Shown here one piece after another: positions 17,232 through 25,826 of a DNA stretch of 64,000 nt. Both the position numbers and the translations under genes were made by a program. The stretch's first letter is position 1. Every line of letters begins with the position of its first letter. The stretch comes from Thalassospira profundimaris WP0211 (GTDB lineage: Bacteria > Pseudomonadota > Alphaproteobacteria > Rhodospirillales > Thalassospiraceae). The DNA lies in assembly GCF_000300275.1 (NCBI RefSeq), contig NZ_AMRN01000004.1, forward strand, positions 62,001-126,000, in the 5' to 3' direction. The notes beneath the pieces were generated by a model that did no database searches, had not been told where the DNA came from, and saw only the letters and a list, made by a program, of their open reading frames with translations.

Positions 17232-18204
17232 TTATTTCTGCGCGTCCTGGATCGCCTTGACCAGATCGGCCAGATCCGGGTTGGCTTTCAGGAAGTTGTC
17301 ATAGACCGGCTGCATGGCATCCTGGAAAGCCTGCTTGTCGGCGATCTCGTTGACTTCGATGCCGGCAGCAATCACTTTTTCCTTGGACTGCTCTGCACGA
17401 TCGGCCCACGCGGCACGCTGTACGGTGACAGATGCTTCAGCTGCTTCGTGGACGATTTTCTTTTCCTCGTCCGACAGGCTGTCATAAAGCGCCTTGTTCA
17501 TGCACAGGCATTCCGGAAGGATCAGGTGCTGGGTGACGGAATAGTATTTCGCCGCCTCAAAATGGCCGGAGCTGTCATAAGACGGGTAGTTGTTTTCCGC
17601 ACCATCGATCACGCCGGTTTTCAGCGACTGATAGACCGAGCTATAGGCCATCGGGGTCGCGTTACCGCCAAGCGCATCAACCATCTGAACATAAAGATCG
17701 TTGCTCATGACGCGGAATTTCAAACCGTCAAGGTCAGCCGGGGTATTGATCGGACGCTTGGAGTTATAGAACGAACGCGCACCGGAATCATACCAACCGA
17801 GCGGCTGAAGGCCTGCTTCGATCAGGCCATCGGCGATCTGCTGACCAGCCGGGCCATCCATGACGTCATGCATGGCATCGACGCTTTTGAAAATGAAAGG
17901 CAGCGACACAACGTTGGCTTCGGGGGCGACTTCACCCAGCGGGCCGAGGTTGAAAACAGCCCAGTCCAGACCACCCAGACGGACCTGCTGGATCGCATCA
18001 GGCTGATCGCCCAGAACGCCACCGTGGTAAACCTTGGCTTCCAGATCGCCACCGGACTTTTCATTGATCAGCTTGGCGAATTCTTCCATGCCGGTCGAAA
18101 CCGGGTATTCCGGCGGATGAATGTTCCAGCCGCGCCATTCCTTGGCCTGCGCACCGGATGCCAGCGCCACCGATACGGCAGCCGCTTTTGATAAACTTGT
18201 TCAT
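17232..18204 (-). CDS. dctP: TRAP substrate-binding protein DctP, apparent frameshift in signal peptide
   Basis: A DctP-family periplasmic solute receptor. The mature part is intact from KEWRGWNIHPPEYPV on, with LEAKVYHGGVLGDQ, GLKFRVMSNDLYVQM and PMAYSSVYQSLKTGVIDGAENN, the substrate-binding signatures. The expected start is the ATG at 18204, behind a strong GGGAGGA ribosome site, and would give the signal MNKFIKAAAVSVALASGAQA. It is out of frame by one base because of four A/T at 18186-18189; with three the frame would be whole. The uninterrupted frame begins only at an internal GTG at 18170 and would lack a usable signal. Either a real lesion or a base-calling error. Length if repaired is 323 residues, normal for the family. 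Confidence 0.85.
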
Positions 18205-18263
18205 TTCAGGTCCTCCCAGACAATCTGTTGTCTATTTCATTGAAGCATTTTGCCCTTTTGGGT

Positions 18264-18328
18264 CTTGTTATTATCATTTAATCCTACAATTCATCACTTG
18301 TAAACATAACTGTAAGATTTGTTAACAA
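18264..18328 (-). promoter_or_regulatory. Repeated CTTGTWA elements in the dctP promoter region
   Basis: CTTGTTAT at 18264, CTTGTAA at 18297 and CTGTAAG at 18310, followed by the perfect palindrome TTGTTAACAA at 18319-18328. The same words recur before the GntR gene at 22242 with the same 13-base step, so they may be operators for that regulator. Confidence 0.4.
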
Positions 18329-18392
18329 CTAAGTTGCGAACGGTATCAAATTCCCGATAACCGATTGCAGCTTTAGCGTCCCATTCTGCCTC

Positions 18393-18414
18393 CCCGGCAG
18401 GCGAACCCGCCGGG
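18393..18414 (-). terminator. Stable hairpin after kdgD
   Basis: CCCGGCAGG pairs with CCCGCCGGG (one wobble) around a 4-base loop that reads TTCG on the - strand. It lies 37 bases after the kdgD stop. No T-run follows, so intrinsic termination is uncertain. Confidence 0.4.
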
Positions 18415-18450
18415 AAATAACAAGTCATAGGTTGCGTTGGCGACCCGCCA

Positions 18451-19386
<936 letters not shown>

Positions 19387-19652
19387 CTAATGTCTGAATA
19401 CGTCAAATAACTATGACGATTCTATAAATTCATCATATTACTTTGTCAAACATAATACTCAGACTTTTTGAAATCGCCATAAACCGCAGAAAACATGGAT
19501 TTCTTGGGCATTCCGACAATGTACGACTTTGGAATGAATCAGGAAGATCTGGTCGATTTCACCGAATCGCGGCAATTGGTATGATGACTTTGGCAACAAA
19601 GCCCGCTAGGCTCTGGCGACCAAATCAATTGCCACAAACAAGAAGACCGGGA

Positions 19653-20417
19653 ATGACTGATATCACTGCCGCCAGCCGCATCCTTGCCGATGCCTTTACC
19701 ACCCACACCCTGATTGATCCCCTGCCTGCTGACATTGCGCCCAAGAACTTTGAGGAGGCCTATGCCATTCAGGATGCCACCCTTGCCGAGGTCGGCATTG
19801 CGCAGGCGGGCTGGAAGCTTGCAGTTGCCACCCGTGCGGCACAGGAAAAGATCGGTGCGGATGGCCCGCTGGTGGGGCCGTTGCTGGATGGGCGTATTCT
19901 TGGCGATGGCGCGACGCTGACCACCAAGGACATCCATTTTCCCAATATCGAGGCCGAAATCGCGGTTGTCATGGACAGCACCCCTGCCCCGGATGCGACA
20001 TCAAGCGATATCCTTGATCATATCAAAAGCATGCATCTGGCAATCGAGATTGCGGATCGCCGCTATCATGAAAAGCAGGACCCGATCCAGACACTGGCAG
20101 ACCTTAATTCGACCAGTCACTTCATCCTGGGTGCTGAAATTGACGGTTGGCGCGATCTTGGTTTCATCGGCGGCAAAGTCACCACCAAAAGTGACGGTGA
20201 AGTCCTTGCCAGCAATGATGATCCGGATGCCTGGCCGGAGATTTTTGGCGGGCTGGAATATCTGGTCGGTTTCCTTGCCAAGCGCGGTAAAAGCCTTAAG
20301 GCAGGTGACGTCATCACCACCGGCGCCTGCGCGCTTCCGACCATTACCCCGCATGGCAAGATCGAGGCGATCTTTGAGGGGCTTGGCACCGTCACGGCTG
20401 AAATCAAAAAGGTCTGA
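19653..20417 (+). CDS. 2-keto-4-pentenoate hydratase-family protein
   Basis: A 254-residue cytoplasmic protein of the MhpD/FAH superfamily. The start at 19653 (MTDITAASRILADAF) is chosen because the family begins there; the longer frame is not conserved in character. Metal-site motifs are visible: FPNIEAEIAVVM and HLAIEIADRRY, then DLNSTSHFILG and GDVITTGACA. Known members hydrate 2-keto-4-pentenoates in aromatic degradation, but here the neighbours are sugar-acid genes, so the substrate is likely a different 2-keto acid. It is divergent from kdgD. Confidence 0.75.
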   Translation: MTDITAASRILADAFTTHTLIDPLPADIAPKNFEEAYAIQDATLAEVGIAQAGWKLAVATRAAQEKIGADGPLVGPLLDGRILGDGATLTTKDIHFPNIEAEIAVVMDSTPAPDATSSDILDHIKSMHLAIEIADRRYHEKQDPIQTLADLNSTSHFILGAEIDGWRDLGFIGGKVTTKSDGEVLASNDDPDAWPEIFGGLEYLVGFLAKRGKSLKAGDVITTGACALPTITPHGKIEAIFEGLGTVTAEIKKV

Positions 20418-20434
20418 TCAAACCGACCCCAAAG

Positions 20435-20470
20435 AAAAAGGCCATGCAGATTTCCCTGCATGGCCTTTTT
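20435..20470. terminator. Bidirectional intrinsic terminator
   Basis: AAAAAGGCCATGCAG (20435-20449) pairs perfectly with CTGCATGGCCTTTTT (20456-20470) around a 6-base loop. It serves the hydratase gene and the convergent lactonase gene. Confidence 0.9.
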
Positions 20471-20486
20471 GGTTTTAGCAGTCCTC

Positions 20487-21401
20487 TTAGCGGGGGTACG
20501 CGCGGCGCTCGCTATTTTCGCGGAACTTGGTCACCGGCACACCGGGCACTTCAACGCGCAGCTTGACCAGCTTCCCGGCATGGGGGAACTCAGCACGCTT
20601 TTCCGGGCTATAGCCTTCCTGATGGCTGGTGACATAAAGCGTTTTCATGTCCGGCCCGCCAAAGCACGGCATGGTCGGATTGGGCATTGGCATCGGGATT
20701 GATTTCAAAAGCGTCCCATCCGGGGCAAAGCGGTTAAGATTGCCTGCCGACACACCCGCCGACCAATAGCATCCTTCGGCATCCACAGCGCCGCCATCCG
20801 GACGGCCAAGCCGATCATCGAGATCAAGATAACGTGTGCAGTTGGAAATATTGCCGGTGGCAACATCAAAATCCCAGCGATTGACCCACGGCCCGCGTGA
20901 GTCCGAATGATACATTTTCGCCCCGTCACCAGACCAGGCAATACCGTTGGAAATCTTGAATCCTGTTGCCTTTTCCTCGATCTTGCCATCAGCCGTAATA
21001 CGATAGAGCGAGGCAACTGGCATCTTTTCAGGATTGTCATCCATGGTGCCGACCCAGAACGCGCCATCCGGGCCGATCTTGCCATCGTTGGTGCGGCTGT
21101 TGATCCCGTCTTCAATTCGACAAAGCGGCGCACGCGCATCGGTTTTTGGATCAAGGAAAAGAATATCCTTACGCAGCGCCACGATAATGCGGCCCTGATC
21201 GGTCAGCCCGAAACAGCCAAGCTCGCTGTCAAAGGTCCATGTCTTGCGAAGGCCCGTGGCAACATCAAGCGCATGCAGTTTGCAATTAAGGATGTCTGTC
21301 CAGTAAAGCCGATTGTTGGCCGCATCCCAATTGGGGCATTCCGCCAAAGTGAAAGTCTCATCACTGAGAATTTCCGGCTGATACATTACACCACCGGTCA
21401 T
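20487..21401 (-). CDS. SMP-30/gluconolactonase family lactonase (second copy)
   Basis: A 304-residue propeller hydrolase. Metal ligands are expected at Glu21 (AECPNWDAANNRLYWTDI), in the Asn-containing RTNDGKIGPDGAFWVGTM and at the Asp of SNGIAWSGDGAKMYHSDS. In a cluster with uronate dehydrogenase it is the natural candidate to open the aldarolactone to aldarate, but other sugar lactones are possible. About one third of its residues appear shared with the lactonase at 1914-2804, so the two are probably not a recent duplication. The alternative start MYQPEIL lies five codons in. Confidence 0.87.
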   Translation of the reverse strand: MTGGVMYQPEILSDETFTLAECPNWDAANNRLYWTDILNCKLHALDVATGLRKTWTFDSELGCFGLTDQGRIIVALRKDILFLDPKTDARAPLCRIEDGINSRTNDGKIGPDGAFWVGTMDDNPEKMPVASLYRITADGKIEEKATGFKISNGIAWSGDGAKMYHSDSRGPWVNRWDFDVATGNISNCTRYLDLDDRLGRPDGGAVDAEGCYWSAGVSAGNLNRFAPDGTLLKSIPMPMPNPTMPCFGGPDMKTLYVTSHQEGYSPEKRAEFPHAGKLVKLRVEVPGVPVTKFRENSERRAYPR

Positions 21402-21416
21402 CGCACACTCCCAAAT

Positions 21417-21424
21417 TCATATGA
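21417..21424 (-). promoter_or_regulatory. TCATATGA palindrome before the lactonase gene
   Basis: The 8-base palindrome TCATATGA lies 16 bases before the lactonase start in an A/T-rich stretch. The same core recurs at 23977-23984 between the aldose epimerase and the second GntR gene. Possible shared operator; short, so chance is not excluded. Confidence 0.3.
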
Positions 21425-21525
21425 TTAATTTTTGTTGTGTCTGGTTTGCCAGTCGGGGGCCCTGTTCGTCAATAGGATTTGTGCCCGCCCCTGCCCATTA
21501 AGGGCACGTCGGGCGGCACATCTAT

Positions 21526-22242
21526 TTACTTGTCGCGGGCGTGGTCGGTGACGCGTTGACGGGCCTGATGCAGGTGATAGCGCATCATCAGTTCGGCACT
21601 ATTGCCATCATGGCCAAGGATCGCATCATAGATCTGACGGTGTTCGGAAAGCACCTTTTGCGCACGTTCGGCCGAGCCCCCGCGCGTGATATTAAGCGCC
21701 ACACGCATGGATTTCGACATCACTTCATGCAGGGAGTTAAGGATGGTCACGAAAATCTCGTTACCGCTGGCACGGGCAATCGCCATGTGAAAAGCCAGAT
21801 CAGCCTTATCGGCAATATCACCGGCCGATACCCCGTCTTCGAGCAGTTTAAGCGCATTTTCAATTTCGCGATGATGGCGGGGGCTGGCGCGTTCGGCGGC
21901 CATGCGGGCCGTTGTGCCCTCAATCGCGGAACGTGCTTCAAAGCAACGCAGAAGCCCCGCGACATCACTGACACCGCCAAACTCGATCAGGCCTTGCGGC
22001 GGGCGTTTTTTGACAAACGACCCGACCCCTTGGCGGGCATAGACCAGTCCATCGGATTGCAGTTTGCGCAAAGCTTCGCGCACAACCGGGCGCGACACGC
22101 CAAAGGACGCACAGATTTCATTTTCCGAGGGCAGCTTGGCACCTTCGGCAAGGTTGCCTGAGATGATCTGTTCAAGGATCTGACCATAAAGCTGATCGGC
22201 AAGCTTTTCGCGCTTCTGAACCCTTAAAAGCAATTCCGACAT
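21526..22242 (-). CDS. GntR-family regulator with FCD domain (first)
   Basis: A 238-residue FadR-subfamily regulator. Residues about 10-75 form the winged helix (ISGNLAEGAKLPSENEICASFGVSRPVVREALRKL...YARQGVGSFV). Residues about 95-225 form the helical FCD domain, with the likely metal or ligand His residues in DLAFHMAIARASGN, LSEHRQIYDAI and RYHLHQARQRV. It probably controls the uronate/TRAP genes in response to a sugar acid. Repeats shared between its own promoter and the dctP promoter support this. The end-of-gene gap to the lactonase is about 120 bases. Confidence 0.88.
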   Translation of the reverse strand: MSELLLRVQKREKLADQLYGQILEQIISGNLAEGAKLPSENEICASFGVSRPVVREALRKLQSDGLVYARQGVGSFVKKRPPQGLIEFGGVSDVAGLLRCFEARSAIEGTTARMAAERASPRHHREIENALKLLEDGVSAGDIADKADLAFHMAIARASGNEIFVTILNSLHEVMSKSMRVALNITRGGSAERAQKVLSEHRQIYDAILGHDGNSAELMMRYHLHQARQRVTDHARDK

Positions 22243-22254
22243 CCGTCCCCCGGA

Positions 22255-22304
22255 CTTGTTATCTTGTAAAGCTTACTTGTAAGTTTTTATCGACAAATAA
22301 CAAG
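22255..22304 (-). promoter_or_regulatory. Inverted and direct CTTGTWA repeats before gntR
   Basis: CTTGTTAT (22255-22262) and its inverted copy ATAACAAG (22297-22304) bracket two direct CTTGTAA units at 22263 and 22276. They start 13 bases before the regulator's start. This is a good candidate autoregulatory operator. Confidence 0.5.
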
Positions 22305-22383
22305 GCGGTAAAGCCCCCGGATTTCAGCAATGCAAGGGCTAACCCCAATGACGAGACCGTCATTGTCTCGCGACGAAGGTATG

Positions 22384-22797
22384 TTAGTCGCGTAAAGCCG
22401 CGACGGCCTGGATTTCGACCTTCAGCTCCGGACGGCTCAAACCGGATATTCCGATAATCGACCAGGCTGGATACGGACTTTTGATGAAGTGCTTTTTGAC
22501 GTCAAGAAAGTGGGGAAGCGTGTTTTCGATATCGACATGGTAACTCGTGACATCAACGAGATCCCCCAGATTCAAGCCCGCAATTCTGAGCAATTCTTCA
22601 ACACGTTTGAATGCCCATGTCGTTTGGTCGGCAATGCTTTCAGGTGCGGTTCCATCCGGACGCGTGCCAACTTGCCCAGATATGTACAAAAATCCCTTGG
22701 ATTTGACAGCAGGGCAAAAGCCGTACTTTTCAAAGGCAGCGCGATAACCATCAAACATTTCATTTCCAGCGGGAATCTCTAGAACTTCTGAAGTCAT
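22384..22797 (-). CDS. RidA-family protein lacking the catalytic Arg
   Basis: A 137-residue YjgF/YER057c/UK114-fold protein; start MTSEVLEIPAGNEMF at 22797. The family features GFLYISGQVGTRPDGT, VDVTSYHVDI and LKVEIQAVAAL are present. In RidA enzymes the imine-deaminase Arg is in the motif PAR; here it reads PAWSIIGISGL, so the Arg is replaced by Trp. This suggests one of the non-deaminase Rid subfamilies with a different ligand. It lies between the two GntR genes, transcribed with neither obviously; local base composition is more A/T-rich than the adjacent sugar genes. Confidence 0.82.
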   Translation of the reverse strand: MTSEVLEIPAGNEMFDGYRAAFEKYGFCPAVKSKGFLYISGQVGTRPDGTAPESIADQTTWAFKRVEELLRIAGLNLGDLVDVTSYHVDIENTLPHFLDVKKHFIKSPYPAWSIIGISGLSRPELKVEIQAVAALRD

Positions 22798-22959
22798 GCA
22801 TTCTTCTTTCATTAGAATGTTGGAGTCGAGTTTAGCAATTTCATGCCAGTTTCGGGTGCCAAACCGGTCGGCAATGCACCGACCTTTACGACACACCAAA
22901 GCACGCCGTGTCATTGATCTCAAATCAACAGACTTGCACGAAATGTGGATGCAGTACGG

Positions 22960-23949
22960 CTAGTCGACGAGTGAATAGTCGCGATTGCCCGGTTTGGCGA
23001 AAACCTCATCCTCGTCGACCAAGCCGTTATCGGGTGTCTCAAGCAAGGTCGGGATCAGCGTCATGGTCCCGGTCAGCGTCTGGTTGTTATCAAGCACGAC
23101 AAGATCGCCGAGTTCCTTGAATTCCGGACGGTTGTGAACGTTCGGCACGTGGGAGACCGGCTCGACACAGAATGTCTTGCCGTCTTCGGGGATATAGAAT
23201 TGCACGTTTGACAGGCTGTCGCTTGCCAGCATCTTCACACTGTAACCGGCATCCTGCCAGACCATGTCGGCTTCAAGGTGCCAACCGGCATAATGGGCAT
23301 CAAGCGCCAGGTTGTGGCGGATCATGCGACCATCGGAAAAATCGCGCCCCAGATCAATCACCGTGCGCGCGGTCGGCAGCATATCCTCGTCCGTGGCAAA
23401 ACTGTCAGAGGCAATAAAGGCGACCGAAACATCTTCGCCGCCCGGGAACCAGGGGTGCAGACCAATACCATAGGGCATCGGTGTTCTGCCAAGATGGCGC
23501 ACGCCGATCTCGATGGTCACATCCCCCTCGGTGACCTTGATTTCCTGCCAGGCGACGTAGACAAAGCCGCTTTGCGGGTCGTCATGTTTGTGATTGAAGC
23601 GCAGCGTATCAACAGTCGGGCGTTCGATCTGCCACTCGGAAGATCGGCCAAAGCCGTGGATGGCATGCGGGCTGGGTGGGCGATTGGCCGGGACCTTGAC
23701 GATGCGGCCATCAAACTCGAACTCGGCAAAGGCCAGTCGGTTGGCAAACGGCACCATCGGGAAACAGCCCAAATTTGACGGATTGCCCGATGCAATCGCC
23801 TCCGGGGTGACCGGACGCAACAAATTGATAACACCCTTGCCATCCGGGCGGATCCAGTCAATCCGCGATATCGCCCCACCGTCTGGGACAATCCCGATCT
23901 GAAAAGGACCACTGTTCCAACGGTATTCAGGTTCGCCTTTTTTGGCCAT
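22960..23949 (-). CDS. Aldose 1-epimerase (GalM-like)
   Basis: A 329-residue mutarotase-fold protein. The chosen start is the ATG at 23949 (MAKKGEPEYRW), although its AGGA touches the ATG; a TTG at 23970 would add seven residues. The mutarotase fold is shown by MVPFANRLAFAEFEFDG, the catalytic His of PHAIHGFGR, the second His of YGIGLHPWF, and a late acidic CVEPVSH. It interconverts sugar anomers so that catabolic enzymes get the right form. Next to a GntR regulator and near a pentulose kinase it belongs to a sugar-use locus; the sugar is unknown. Confidence 0.85.
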   Translation of the reverse strand: MAKKGEPEYRWNSGPFQIGIVPDGGAISRIDWIRPDGKGVINLLRPVTPEAIASGNPSNLGCFPMVPFANRLAFAEFEFDGRIVKVPANRPPSPHAIHGFGRSSEWQIERPTVDTLRFNHKHDDPQSGFVYVAWQEIKVTEGDVTIEIGVRHLGRTPMPYGIGLHPWFPGGEDVSVAFIASDSFATDEDMLPTARTVIDLGRDFSDGRMIRHNLALDAHYAGWHLEADMVWQDAGYSVKMLASDSLSNVQFYIPEDGKTFCVEPVSHVPNVHNRPEFKELGDLVVLDNNQTLTGTMTLIPTLLETPDNGLVDEDEVFAKPGNRDYSLVD

Positions 23950-23975
23950 TCCTGTGTGCCTCAAATCCAACCAAA

Positions 23976-23985
23976 ATCATATGAT
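23976..23985 (-). promoter_or_regulatory. ATCATATGAT palindrome between epimerase and GntR genes
   Basis: A perfect 10-base palindrome 27 bases before the ATG of the aldose epimerase, in the 162-base gap shared with the divergent GntR gene. It is a plausible operator for the local regulator; the core also occurs at 21417. Confidence 0.4.
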
Positions 23986-24111
23986 GACTTTACAGAACCA
24001 CTATCGTTCGATTAATTGAAGATGGTAACTGTAATGGCGCAAACAAAGATTAACGCCAACCTGCCATTTTTATATCCGGTTGTTTTACACCGGAATTATC
24101 GGATACGCAAA

Positions 24112-24843
24112 ATGAACAAGCCACGTGTGTCAGCCGCCCCGCGCAAAGTATCGCTGACCGAAAAAGTCATTGCCAGCCTGCGCCAAGAGATCGAAAGCGG
24201 GCAACGCGAACCCGGAAGCAAATTGCCGACCGAACCGGTTCTGACCGAACAGTTTGGCGTCAGCCGCACCGTGATCCGCGAAGCAATTGCCGCCCTTAAG
24301 GCCGACGGGTTGCTGGAGCCGCGTCAGGGGGCCGGAGTGTTTGTTCTGTCACCGCAAACGCGGGCCAATGATAAATCGATCTTTGCGGTTGATTACGCGC
24401 AAGTGTCCGACGTTCTGGAAATTCTTGAACTGCGCATGGCGGTCGAGATCGAGGCGGCCGGGCTTGCCTGCATCCGAAGCTCTGTCGCGCAACAAACCAA
24501 GATTTACGAGGCGATGGCCAAGATGGAACGCGCGCTTGAAAAGGGCGAGCCAACCGAACAGGCCGATTTCGAATTTCACAGCGCGATTGCATCCGCCACC
24601 AACAATCGCCGCTTTGCCGAGTTCCTTGAACATCTGGGCGATAAAACCATCCCGCGTGCGCAATTGCGTCGCCGCCCGCCCGAGGCCGAAGACCAGAAGG
24701 CCTATATGCAAATGATCACCGGTGAGCATCGCCGGATTTATGATGCTATTGCCGCGCGCGACGAAGATACCGCCCGCCAGGCGATGCGCGATCACCTCAG
24801 CCAAAGCCAGACCCGCTATCAGAAACTTCTGACCCAACGGTAG
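24112..24843 (+). CDS. GntR-family regulator with FCD domain (second)
   Basis: A 243-residue FadR-subfamily regulator; start MNKPRVSAAPRKVSL at 24112. The winged helix (residues about 15-80) contains GSKLPTEPVLTEQFGVSRTVIREAIAALKADGLLEPRQGAGVFV. The FCD domain (about 100-235) contains ADFEFHSAIASATNN, TGEHRRIYDAI and MRDHLSQS. It is divergent from the aldose epimerase and probably regulates it. Its stop is 6 bases from the convergent HAD gene stop. Effector unknown, probably a sugar acid or pentulose derivative. Confidence 0.87.
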   Translation: MNKPRVSAAPRKVSLTEKVIASLRQEIESGQREPGSKLPTEPVLTEQFGVSRTVIREAIAALKADGLLEPRQGAGVFVLSPQTRANDKSIFAVDYAQVSDVLEILELRMAVEIEAAGLACIRSSVAQQTKIYEAMAKMERALEKGEPTEQADFEFHSAIASATNNRRFAEFLEHLGDKTIPRAQLRRRPPEAEDQKAYMQMITGEHRRIYDAIAARDEDTARQAMRDHLSQSQTRYQKLLTQR

Positions 24844-24849
24844 GCGGCA

Positions 24850-25611
24850 CTAAACCGCAATCGCCTGGGCCAACATCGCCATATCGGAAATAACAATATC
24901 GGCGCCTGCTTCATAAAGTCGTTGGCTGGCCCCTTCGCGGTCATCGGCATAATGCCCGCCGCCGACAAAACCGATGCATTTCATGCCAGCGGCCCGTGCC
25001 GCCGTCACCCCGGCAACAGAATCCTCGATCACGATGACATCACCCGGGGCATATCCCATCGCGTCGGCCGCATGCAGGAAAAGATCCGGGGCCGGTTTGC
25101 CATTTTCAACGAAATCCGCACTATAAACACGCCCTTCAAACCATGGGCCAAGGCCCGTGACCTGCATGGTTTTTTCAAGCCGTTCGACAGAACTGCTTGA
25201 TGAAATGCAAAAGGCAATATCGCGTGCCTGAAGGACGGTCAGGACGGTTTCGATCCCGTCAATCTTGGTCAGGTCGCGGTCATAGCGGTCAAACAGCATT
25301 TTATAGTAATACGGTTTAAATTCCGCACTGACATCGCGGCCCGTTTGGGTTTTGATATATTCAATCGGTGCGGAACTTGATCGTCCGGTAAATCGGTCAG
25401 ATACGTCGCGCAGACTGAGCGGCGCGTTAAAATGGTCCAGCACATCGACAAGGGTTGCCAACGAGATCGGCTCGCTATTGACCAGAACGCCGTCACAGTC
25501 AAACAGGACAACACGACAGGCATCAAACAGACCTTGGATCTCTGATGCTGACGTTACGATACCGGCCCCGACATCATCGGTCGGGCCTTGGACATTGTTT
25601 CCTCGGGCCAT
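24850..25611 (-). CDS. HAD-superfamily sugar-phosphate phosphatase-like hydrolase
   Basis: A 253-residue HAD subfamily IA enzyme. Motif I is VVLFDCDGVLVNSEPIS, motif II is FCISSSSS, and motif III/IV is GKPAPDLFLHAADAMGYAPGDVIVIEDSVAGV, the layout of beta-phosphoglucomutase and sugar-phosphatase families. The cap helix region DRFTGRSS is also typical. It is divergent from the FGGY kinase gene, so it may act on the same pentulose or polyol phosphate pathway. The first 25 residues precede the domain and may be overlong. Confidence 0.82.
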   Translation of the reverse strand: MARGNNVQGPTDDVGAGIVTSASEIQGLFDACRVVLFDCDGVLVNSEPISLATLVDVLDHFNAPLSLRDVSDRFTGRSSSAPIEYIKTQTGRDVSAEFKPYYYKMLFDRYDRDLTKIDGIETVLTVLQARDIAFCISSSSSVERLEKTMQVTGLGPWFEGRVYSADFVENGKPAPDLFLHAADAMGYAPGDVIVIEDSVAGVTAARAAGMKCIGFVGGGHYADDREGASQRLYEAGADIVISDMAMLAQAIAV

Positions 25612-25681
25612 GTTGAACCTGGCTTGTGTGATTTATGTTATCGCTACAGCGTAGCTAAGAGATAAGTTCAGCGTCAACAAA

Positions 25682-25714
25682 AATGAACATTTGACCAATT
25701 AATGAACTTTTGAT
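25682..25714. repeat. Direct repeat before the pentulose kinase gene
   Basis: AATGAACATTTGACC at 25682 and AATGAACTTTTGATC at 25701 differ at two positions and start 19 bases apart, on the same face of the helix roughly. It lies between divergent HAD and kinase genes and may bind a regulator. Confidence 0.35.
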
Positions 25715-25826
25715 CAACTCAGGCAAAATTGAGCCCAAAACAGACGAAACAACAGCCCAAACAAAAGATCACCCGGCATCGGAGAAACTCCGAAAAGCCA
25801 GGGGATATGCGGAGGAGTACCCGATC

